DNA of 5,367 bases, from positions 1 to 5,367 of the forward strand of contig JACMMK010000257.1 of NCBI GenBank assembly GCA_014379045.1, given 5' to 3'. Below the pieces are notes generated by a model. That model was not told the DNA's origin. It did not search any database and was given only the letters and a program-made list of their open reading frames with translations. The position numbers and the translations under genes were made by a program. Shown here one piece after another: positions 1 to 5,367 of the stretch. Positions within the stretch are counted from its first letter, which is position 1. Each line of letters starts with the position of its first letter. Source of the DNA: Burkholderiales bacterium. Lineage in GTDB: Bacteria > Pseudomonadota > Gammaproteobacteria > Burkholderiales > CAIKXV01.

Positions 1-1
1 C

Positions 2-469
2 TCGGGCGACGCGCCTGCCGGCGGCGGCTTCGGCACGCATATCATGGGCAGCGTCGGCTTCGCGTTCGTCGTCGCACCGGATCATCCGCTCGCGGCGCTG
101 CCCGAACCGCTGGCGCCTGAAGACATCATCGTACATCGGGCCGTGGCAGTTGCCGACAGTGCGCGCAATCTGCCGCCGCGCTCGAGCGGTCTGCTCTCGG
201 GTCAGGACGTGTTCACGGTGCCGACGCTGGCGGCCAAGGTCGCCGCCCATCGCGCCGGCCTGGGCGTCGGCTATCTGCACGAAACCCTTGCGCGCGCCGA
301 GGCAGCGGCAGGACGCCTGCTGATACGCACGGTGTCCGAGGTCAAGCCCGAGACGACGTTGTTCGTCGCCTGGCGCGCAGCGAACAAGGGGCGCGCCCTG
401 GCGTGGTGGATCGATGCATTGCGGCGCGACGGGGATGGGCTTGACGCTATGCTGGTGAGCCCCCTTTGA
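2..469 (+). CDS. LysR-family transcriptional regulator, C-terminal part (5' end outside window)
   Basis: The reading frame is open from the window edge (base 2) to TGA at 467-469, giving the last 155 residues of a protein that is usually about 300 residues long. The helix-turn-helix half is missing, so it lies to the left. What is visible matches the second half of a LysR effector-binding domain: an N-terminal glycine-rich loop (SGDAPAGGGFG), then the family-typical stretch VGFAFVVAPDHPLAALPEPL, then a region with GLGVGYL near the ligand cleft, and a final FVAWRAANKGRALAWWIDAL segment. LysR proteins bind DNA as tetramers and respond to small-molecule co-inducers; the ligand and target genes cannot be read from this part. 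The ATG at 44 lies inside the conserved domain and is not a start. The gene converges on the thioredoxin gene, with 80 bp between the stops. The family call is firm; no subfamily is assigned. Confidence 0.88.
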   Translation, partial: SGDAPAGGGFGTHIMGSVGFAFVVAPDHPLAALPEPLAPEDIIVHRAVAVADSARNLPPRSSGLLSGQDVFTVPTLAAKVAAHRAGLGVGYLHETLARAEAAAGRLLIRTVSEVKPETTLFVAWRAANKGRALAWWIDALRRDGDGLDAMLVSPL

Positions 470-479
470 CGGTACGTGG

Positions 480-542
480 CGGGGTGTCCGCTTGCATCGC
501 CGCGACCCTGCACCCTGTGACCCCGCGCGGCAGGACACACCG
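480..542. terminator. Possible bidirectional terminator (imperfect inverted repeat)
   Basis: Between the two convergent stop codons, 480-489 pairs with 533-542 (9 of 10 positions, with one G/A mismatch at 483/539). Inside it, 499-504 (GCCGCG) pairs perfectly with 526-531 (CGCGGC), leaving a 21-nt loop. The two stems can stack, with a 9-nt bulge on one side and 1 nt on the other. There is no U-run on either strand, so this is not a textbook intrinsic terminator. The convergent position is the main support; in GC-rich DNA such pairing also arises by chance. Confidence 0.3.
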
Positions 543-549
543 ATCCAGA

Positions 550-954
550 TTACGCCGGCGCGTCCCCGGGTGCGTCGGTAGCAGCCGCCCCTGGCGAGTT
601 CTGCGCGGCGATCTCGCGATGGACCTCGGCCATGTCGAGCGTACGTGCCTGGTCGATCAAGGCGTCGAGCTGCGCCGCGGGCAACGCGCCGGCCTCGCTG
701 AACAGGATCACCTTCTCCCGAAACACCATCAACGTGGGAATCGAGCGGATACCGAACTGGCCGGCGAGCGTCTGCTGCGCGTCGGAGTCGACCTTCGCAA
801 AGACGAAATCCGGATGCTTCTCCGACGCGGCTTCGAAGATCGGCGCGAACTGGCGGCACGGCCCGCACCACGATGCCCAGAAGTCGATGATCACCTTGTC
901 GTTGGTGGTGACGATCTGCTCGAAATTCGCGTCGGTAAGGTCGACGGTTGCCAT
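550..954 (-). CDS. Thioredoxin with short C-terminal tail
   Basis: A 134-residue thioredoxin, a cytoplasmic disulfide reductase that is normally recharged by thioredoxin reductase and NADPH. The active site WCGPC is at residues 29-33 (redox cysteines C30 and C33), after the beta-strand VIIDFWA that carries the buried D24 (equivalent to E. coli Asp26). K54 matches Lys57 and the cis-proline is P73 in SIPT. There is no signal peptide. The ATG at 954 was chosen because it has GGAG eight bases upstream and places MATVDLTDANF at the usual thioredoxin N-terminus; the in-frame ATG at 1071 would add 39 residues unlike the family. The core ends near residue 107. A tail of about 27 residues follows, partly helical and then rich in Ala, Pro, Gly and Asp, which the 108-residue E. 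coli protein lacks. The usual Gly of the FxNG turn is replaced by Lys (K81). It is divergent from the GGDEF-EAL gene. It may be trxA or a paralogue, so no symbol is given. Confidence 0.93.
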   Translation of the reverse strand: MATVDLTDANFEQIVTTNDKVIIDFWASWCGPCRQFAPIFEAASEKHPDFVFAKVDSDAQQTLAGQFGIRSIPTLMVFREKVILFSEAGALPAAQLDALIDQARTLDMAEVHREIAAQNSPGAAATDAPGDAPA

Positions 955-960
955 CGAAGG

Positions 961-966
961 ATCTCC
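961..966 (-). promoter_or_regulatory. Ribosome binding site of the thioredoxin gene
   Basis: On the minus strand the bases read GGAGAT. GGAG is followed by eight bases and then the ATG at 954-952. This site decides the start in favour of the 134-residue form over the upstream ATG at 1071. A small 5-bp hairpin (972-976 with 982-986) lies just before it in the mRNA leader. Confidence 0.75.
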
Positions 967-1109
967 GTGATCGGTCTCGGGGACCGCGTAGGCGGGTGAG
1001 GGGCGGTCAGTCTTCACACTGGTTCGCCTGAGCGCGCCGGACTCGACGCATCGCGCTTCTTGCTCGCGCACAGCGCCTCATATCGAGCGCGTCAAGCGTC
1101 GGCGTAAGC

Positions 1110-1137
1110 TTAACATGCGGCACTACAACCGTATGAT
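1110..1137 (+). promoter_or_regulatory. Putative sigma-70 promoter for the GGDEF-EAL gene
   Basis: TTAACA at 1110-1115 (5 of 6 matches to the -35 consensus) is followed by a 16-bp spacer and TATGAT at 1132-1137 (5 of 6 matches to the -10 consensus). It lies in the A/T-rich centre of the divergent region and points towards the gene starting at 1271. The predicted transcript start is near 1144, which gives a 5' leader of about 127 nt. This is the best promoter match found in the intergenic region by eye; no score was computed. Confidence 0.5.
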
Positions 1138-1163
1138 TTCAGGGGTATTTTGCTTTCGAAAAC

Positions 1164-1177
1164 GTGATTTCGATCAC
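1164..1177. promoter_or_regulatory. CRP/FNR-superfamily-like palindromic site
   Basis: The bases read GTGAT-TTCG-ATCAC, two perfect 5-bp half-sites around a 4-bp centre. The site fits 8 of 10 fixed positions of the CRP/Vfr/Clp consensus (TGTGA-N6-TCACA) and also 8 of 10 of the FNR/Anr consensus (TTGAT-N4-ATCAA), so the family member cannot be chosen. Relative to the predicted transcript start near 1144 it is centred at about +27, a position that would favour repression rather than class I or II activation. Confidence 0.4.
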
Positions 1178-1244
1178 TTCAGAAACTCCCCGGGAGGCCG
1201 TTAACCAAGAATCGCTGCCGGTTGACCACAGCCGCCGGTCGCGG

Positions 1245-1264
1245 CCCCCCCCTTTCCCCTGCCC
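1245..1264 (-). other. Putative G-quadruplex / C-rich tract before the start codon
   Basis: The minus (template) strand carries runs of three, four and eight G separated by CA and AAA. Splitting the run of eight gives the four G-tracts with short loops that define a G-quadruplex motif. The plus strand is correspondingly C-rich: eight C at 1245-1252, then TTT, CCCC, TG and CCC. The tract ends seven bases before the ATG at 1271 and takes up the place where a Shine-Dalgarno sequence would sit. Confidence 0.4.
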
Positions 1265-1270
1265 TTCTTC

Positions 1271-4200
1271 ATGCTACGTCTGCGGCACAGCACTCCGGGC
1301 CAGCGCCTTGGCTTCGAATTTCCGCGAATCCGCGCCGGTTCACTGCGCGCGCGCTTCGTGGGGATTCTGTTGTTGACCGTGCTGCCGGTGCTCTGGCTGC
1401 TGCTCTACACGCATATCCAACAGCGTCAGCAGGTGAGTGCAGAGTTGCAGCGCGAAGCCGGGCAGGCCTTGCTGTTCGCGTTGCGCGACCAGGAGGTGCA
1501 AGCCGAGAAAGCGCGCCAGTTGCTGCGCGTGCTGTCGAGCGTGCCGCAACTCTTCGGTGCACGGTCGAGATGCTCAGCCTACCTGTTCGGACTGCTTCAG
1601 GACGATCCGAGCTACTCCGATTTCGGCGTCGCCAGTCCGTCCGGAGAAGTGCTTTGCAGTGCGAGCGATCCGGAGGTATCCGCCAGCTCGATCGATGCCG
1701 TGGGCGCCGCGAGAACCGTCGAGGGTCGCGGCTGGTTTCAGGCAGCGCTGGCCGAACCGGGGCGTATGACCGGCGACTACGACATCGATGCGTCGACGGG
1801 GCTGCGCAGTCTGGTCTATGCGCGCCCGGTGCTCAGCGCCAACGGCGCAGTCAGCGCCGTGATCTATACCCGCATCGACATGCGCGCGCAGGGCAACCTC
1901 GCCGCCAACACGCGGCTTCCGCAGGACGCGACGGTAGCGGTGTTCGATGCGCAGGGCACGCTGGTCGCATTCCATCCCGACGCGCGGCGCACCGGTGAGC
2001 ATTGGCCGCTTGCGCGCAAGCTGCGCATCGAGACGCGCGAGCACGGGCCGTACACGGTGATCGCCGCCGATGTCGACGGTGTCACGAGGGCGTATGCGAC
2101 CCTGCCGCTCGAGACCGCAACGCAGCGCGCCTATCTCGCGATCGGCCTGCCGGTCGGGCCCGCGATGCGCAGCATGGGCGAGAACCTGTGGAACGATCTG
2201 GGCACGCTCGGCCTGCTCACGCTGCTGTCGATGGCGGCCGCGTGGGTGAGCTTGCATGTGCTGCTGCTGCGGCAGGTCAACCTGCTGGTCGACGTATCGC
2301 GCCAGGTCGGCAACGGCAACCTGAGCGCGCGCAGCGAGCTCACCAGCGGCGCCGCCGAACTGCAGGAGCTGTCGCATGCCTTCGATCAGATGGCGATGTC
2401 GCTCGAGACGCGCGAGGACGAACGTCGCCTTGCCGAAGCCGAACTGCGCGAGAGCCAAGCCAACCTGCTGCTCGCGCAACGCGTAGGTCGCGTCGGCAGC
2501 TGGCACAACGATTTTGAAACCAAGACGGTCGAATGGTCGGAGGAACTGTTCCGGATGTACGGGGTGTCCGCCGCGACGTTCTCGCCCTCGCTCGCGAACG
2601 CACCGCACTTCGCTCACCCGGACGATCGCCAACGCGTGCTCGACGAGCGCACCCGCGTGCTACGCGAAGGCGGGGAGATGAACGTCGACTACCGGGTCGT
2701 GCTGACCGACGGGCGCGAACGCACGATGTCGGCGCGCGCCGTACTTCGATGCAATGAAGCCGGCGAACCCATGGGCATGATCGGCACGATGCAGGACGTC
2801 ACCGACCGGATCGGTGGCGAACGGGCGCTCGCCGACAGTGAACGAAAATTCAGGACGCTGTTCGATCTCGCGCACGACGCGATTCTGCTGATTCGGGGCG
2901 AGATCATTGTCGACTGCAACGCACGCGCACTCTCGGTGTTCGGTTTCGCGCGCAACGAACTCATCGGCGGTTCGCGCGACCTGCTGGTGCCGGCCGCACA
3001 GCCCGACGGACTGACGTCGACCGATGGTCTGGAGCCCTACCGCACGCAGGCGCTGGAAGGCCACCCGCAGGCGTTCGAGTGGATGTTCCACCGACGCGAC
3101 GGCAGCACCTTCGATGCCGAGGTGTCGATGTCGCGCATGGAACTCGACGGCGAGGTACTGCTGCAGAGCATCGTGCGCGACATCACCGAACGCAAACGCG
3201 CGCAGAGCGCACTGATCGACAGCGAACAGCGCGAGCGCGCAAAGGTGGCCGAACTCGCGGCGGTGCTCGACGCCGTGCCGGTGGCGGTCTGGATCGCGCA
3301 CGACACGCATGCCACACGCATCACCGGCAACCGCGCGTCGTACGAGCTGCTCGATGCGACGGCCACGGCCACCGGCGATCTCGACTCGTCGGAGCTGTTT
3401 CCGGTCGACGCCAAAGTGTTCAAGGACCATCTCGAGATCGCCCCGTACGAACTGCCGATGCAGGTCGCTGCAGGGCTGGGCATCGAAGTACGCGACTTCG
3501 AACAGCAACTGGTGTTTAAGGACGGCCGCGTACGCAATGTGCTGGGCAACGCCACGCCGCTGCTCGACAAGGAGGGCAAGGCCCACGGCGCGGTCGCCGC
3601 GTTCATGGACATCACCGACCTCAAGCGTACCGAAGAGGCGCTGCGGCGCGAGAAGCGGCGCGTCGAGGTAACATTGGCATCGATCGGCGACGCGGTGATC
3701 ACCACCGATGCGCAGGGACAGGTCGACTACCTGAACCCGGTCGCCGAGACCCTGCTCGGCGTGCAGTCGGCGCACGCCACGGGTCGGCCGTTCCGCGACC
3801 TCTGCCACGTCACGCACGAGATCCAGCGCGCGCGACCGCTCGACCTGGTGGGCGAATGTCTTGCGCGCAACGCGCTGGTCGAACTGAACGACCAGCACGT
3901 GCTCGAACGCATCGACGGCGCCGAACTGTTCGTCGATGCGTCCGCCGCGCCGCTGCGCACGAGCGAGGGCGACATCACCGGCGTGGTGCTGGTCCTGCAC
4001 GACGTCACGCAGCAGCGCAAGATCGCCCAGCAGGTGTCGTATCAGGCGACCCATGATGCGCTCACCGGTCTCATCAACCACTTCGAGTTCGAGCGCCGGC
4101 TCACCCGTATCCTGAACGCGGTGCACGACGAACCGTCGACCCACGCGCTCGCCTATCTCGATCTGGATCAGTTCAAGGTAGTCAACGACACCTGCGGTCA

Positions 4201-5359
4201 TGCTGCCGGCGATCAACTGCTGCGCCAGCTCGCGACCCGACTGCACGAACGGATGCGCAAGCGCGACACGATGGCCCGCCTGGGCGGTGACGAGTTCGGG
4301 GTGCTGCTCGAGGACTGCCCGCCCGAGCAGGCGCGACGAATCGCCAACTCGATCGTCCAGTCCGTGCACGACTACCGGTTCACGTGGGAGGGCAAGACCT
4401 TCACCATCGGGGTCAGCATCGGTCTGGTGATGATCGACGCGGCGTCGGGCAGTTCGGCGTCGGTAATGTCGGCCGCCGATGCTGCCTGTTACGCCGCCAA
4501 GGACCGCGGGCGCAACCGCGTCCACGTCTATCACCCGAACGACGTCGAACTCGCACGTCGCCAGGGAGAGATGCAGTGGGTGTCGCGCCTGAATTCGGCG
4601 ATCGAGCAGAACCGCCTGCGCCTCGATGCGCAGCCGATCATGGCGCTGCAGTCGAACGACACCGGCGGGCGCGCGCATCTCGAGATGCTGGTCAGGCTGG
4701 TCGATGAGCAGGGCAAGCTCACGCCCCCGGGTGCCTTCATTCCTGCCGCCGAGCGCTACAACCTGATGCCGCAGATCGATCGCTGGGTGATCCGGCGCAC
4801 GATCGAGTGGCTGATCGACGAGATGGCCGAACTCGGATCCGAAGCGCTGCCGATCTGCGGCATCAACCTGTCCGGCACCTCGCTGTCCGACGAAACCCTG
4901 CTTGCGTATGTGCGCGATCAGGTGCGCGCGAGCGGTGTGCCGGCGAGTTCGCTCTGTTTCGAGATCACCGAGACCGCGGCGATCGCCAACCTGACCCAGG
5001 CTACGCACTTCATCGCCGAACTGAATGCGCTCGGCTGCAGCTTCGCTCTGGACGATTTCGGCAGCGGCATGTCGTCGTTCGCGTATCTGAAGAATCTGAA
5101 GGTCGACTATCTGAAGATCGACGGCAGCTTCGTCAAGGACATGGTCGATGATCCGATCGATTGCGCGATGGTCGAGGCGATCAACCGCATCGGTCAGGTG
5201 ATGGGCATCAAGACGATCGCCGAATACGCCGAGAACGACCGGATCATCGAGAAGCTGCGCGAGATCGGCGTCGACTTCGCACAGGGCTTCGGGGTTCAAG
5301 CGCCGCAGCCGCTGGTGGTGCGCCCGGCCCGGCGCAAGGCGCTGGTCGCGGTCGGCTGA
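1271..5359 (+). CDS. Membrane-bound Cache-HAMP-PAS(x4)-GGDEF-EAL cyclic-di-GMP synthase/phosphodiesterase
   Basis: This 1362-residue protein is predicted to make and degrade cyclic di-GMP. Domains in order: TM1 (about 29-46); periplasmic Cache-like sensor (47-309, with RGWFQ near 153-157 and YARPV at 183-187; its only cysteines are C101 and C129); TM2 (310-333); HAMP (334-385); short coiled coil; PAS1 (401-515), PAS2 (521-645), PAS3 (660-786) and PAS4 (798-917), each closed by a D-[IV]-T motif at 509, 637, 780 and 911; GGDEF domain (923-1085); EAL domain (1098-1345). GGDEF is intact (1005-1009), with metal ligand D964, N972, D981 and an inhibitory I-site RKRD (996-999). The EAL motif reads EML (E1138). 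N1199, E1231, D1261/D1262, K1282, E1318 and Q1338 match the known metal-binding and catalytic positions. ATG 1271 is the first usual start codon after an in-frame stop at 1223; it has no Shine-Dalgarno sequence. Enzyme class is certain; signals and net activity are unknown. Confidence 0.95.
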   Translation: MLRLRHSTPGQRLGFEFPRIRAGSLRARFVGILLLTVLPVLWLLLYTHIQQRQQVSAELQREAGQALLFALRDQEVQAEKARQLLRVLSSVPQLFGARSRCSAYLFGLLQDDPSYSDFGVASPSGEVLCSASDPEVSASSIDAVGAARTVEGRGWFQAALAEPGRMTGDYDIDASTGLRSLVYARPVLSANGAVSAVIYTRIDMRAQGNLAANTRLPQDATVAVFDAQGTLVAFHPDARRTGEHWPLARKLRIETREHGPYTVIAADVDGVTRAYATLPLETATQRAYLAIGLPVGPAMRSMGENLWNDLGTLGLLTLLSMAAAWVSLHVLLLRQVNLLVDVSRQVGNGNLSARSELTSGAAELQELSHAFDQMAMSLETREDERRLAEAELRESQANLLLAQRVGRVGSWHNDFETKTVEWSEELFRMYGVSAATFSPSLANAPHFAHPDDRQRVLDERTRVLREGGEMNVDYRVVLTDGRERTMSARAVLRCNEAGEPMGMIGTMQDVTDRIGGERALADSERKFRTLFDLAHDAILLIRGEIIVDCNARALSVFGFARNELIGGSRDLLVPAAQPDGLTSTDGLEPYRTQALEGHPQAFEWMFHRRDGSTFDAEVSMSRMELDGEVLLQSIVRDITERKRAQSALIDSEQRERAKVAELAAVLDAVPVAVWIAHDTHATRITGNRASYELLDATATATGDLDSSELFPVDAKVFKDHLEIAPYELPMQVAAGLGIEVRDFEQQLVFKDGRVRNVLGNATPLLDKEGKAHGAVAAFMDITDLKRTEEALRREKRRVEVTLASIGDAVITTDAQGQVDYLNPVAETLLGVQSAHATGRPFRDLCHVTHEIQRARPLDLVGECLARNALVELNDQHVLERIDGAELFVDASAAPLRTSEGDITGVVLVLHDVTQQRKIAQQVSYQATHDALTGLINHFEFERRLTRILNAVHDEPSTHALAYLDLDQFKVVNDTCGHAAGDQLLRQLATRLHERMRKRDTMARLGGDEFGVLLEDCPPEQARRIANSIVQSVHDYRFTWEGKTFTIGVSIGLVMIDAASGSSASVMSAADAACYAAKDRGRNRVHVYHPNDVELARRQGEMQWVSRLNSAIEQNRLRLDAQPIMALQSNDTGGRAHLEMLVRLVDEQGKLTPPGAFIPAAERYNLMPQIDRWVIRRTIEWLIDEMAELGSEALPICGINLSGTSLSDETLLAYVRDQVRASGVPASSLCFEITETAAIANLTQATHFIAELNALGCSFALDDFGSGMSSFAYLKNLKVDYLKIDGSFVKDMVDDPIDCAMVEAINRIGQVMGIKTIAEYAENDRIIEKLREIGVDFAQGFGVQAPQPLVVRPARRKALVAVG

Positions 5360-5367
5360 AGCCGTCC

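Larger units (their letters stand above)
955..1270. other. Divergent intergenic region between thioredoxin and GGDEF-EAL genes
   Basis: This 316-bp stretch has no convincing gene. Its left part (955-1090) is GC-rich and would be the leader of the thioredoxin mRNA. Its centre (about 1105-1185) is clearly more A/T-rich than the surroundings and holds the rightward promoter and the palindrome listed separately. Its right end (1245-1270) is an almost pure pyrimidine tract. I found no good -10/-35 pair for the leftward thioredoxin gene: a TTGACG (minus strand, 1095-1090) has no acceptable -10 at normal spacing. No tRNA, riboswitch or small RNA could be recognised. Confidence 0.6.

Noticed and set aside
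44..46. ATG at 44 as the start of a 141-residue protein
   Set aside because: The frame is open to the window edge, and the 14 residues before it continue the LysR effector-domain pattern, so this is an internal methionine.
466..999. 177-codon plus-strand frame over the thioredoxin gene
   Set aside because: It is antisense to the thioredoxin, whose WCGPC site, cis-proline and ribosome binding site make the minus strand the real gene. The translation is Arg-rich and resembles nothing.
955..1071. Longer thioredoxin start at ATG 1071 (39 extra residues)
   Set aside because: The extra residues are not a signal peptide and do not resemble thioredoxins, while ATG 954 has a well-spaced GGAG and gives the family-typical N-terminus.
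1067..1095. TTGACG on the minus strand (1095-1090) as the -35 of the thioredoxin promoter
   Set aside because: At a 17-bp spacing the -10 would read TGTGCG (1072-1067), and nearby spacings are no better, so I do not call a promoter.
1164..1376. 70-codon frame starting with GTG at 1164, as a leader peptide or upstream ORF
   Set aside because: It has no ribosome binding site, its start lies in the palindrome, and it runs more than 100 bases into the GGDEF-EAL gene in another frame with a composition expected by chance.
1222..1998. 258-codon plus-strand frame overlapping the N-terminal part of the large gene
   Set aside because: It is an Arg/Ala-rich out-of-frame shadow. The overlapping frame has clear membrane segments and a Cache-like domain.
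2660..5299. Very long open frame (879 codons) on the minus strand opposite the PAS-GGDEF-EAL coding region
   Set aside because: It mirrors a GC-rich coding strand, where antisense stops are rare. Its translation is rich in Arg, Asp, Val, His and Gln with no recognisable domain, and the plus-strand frame is a clear multidomain enzyme.
1..5367. A new defence, mobile or multi-gene system
   Set aside because: No transposase, integrase, toxin, nuclease, terminal repeats, CRISPR repeats or unusual gene cassette is visible. Composition is even across the three genes, and all belong to well-known families in alternating orientations.

Overview
The window comes from a GC-rich proteobacterial chromosome. 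The strong G/C preference at third codon positions, a LysR regulator, a small thioredoxin and a large PAS-GGDEF-EAL protein all suggest a beta- or gammaproteobacterium (Burkholderiales-like or Xanthomonadales-like). No feature fixes the genus.

Layout. Positions 2-469 (+) hold the C-terminal half of a LysR-type regulator that is cut by the left window edge. It converges on a cytoplasmic-type thioredoxin gene (954-550, -). The 80 bp between their stop codons holds an imperfect inverted repeat that could end transcription from both sides. A 316-bp divergent intergenic region (955-1270) follows. It carries the thioredoxin ribosome binding site, a good sigma-70-like promoter pointing right, a GTGAT-N4-ATCAC palindrome resembling a CRP/FNR-family site just downstream of that promoter, and a C-rich tract directly before the next start codon. 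The rest (1271-5359, +) is one 1362-residue membrane-anchored protein: TM, periplasmic Cache-like sensor, TM, HAMP, four PAS-type domains, GGDEF, EAL. Only 8 bp remain after its stop.

Function. The large protein is a predicted bifunctional cyclic-di-GMP enzyme. Its diguanylate cyclase and phosphodiesterase active-site residues all appear to be present, so its net activity is probably set by the periplasmic and PAS inputs. Nothing shows that the three genes form one pathway: they lie in alternating orientations and share no operon. I see no mobile element, CRISPR array, RNA gene or clearly new system. The most unusual parts are the regulatory region and start context of the GGDEF-EAL gene, and a pair of cysteines in its predicted periplasmic domain.
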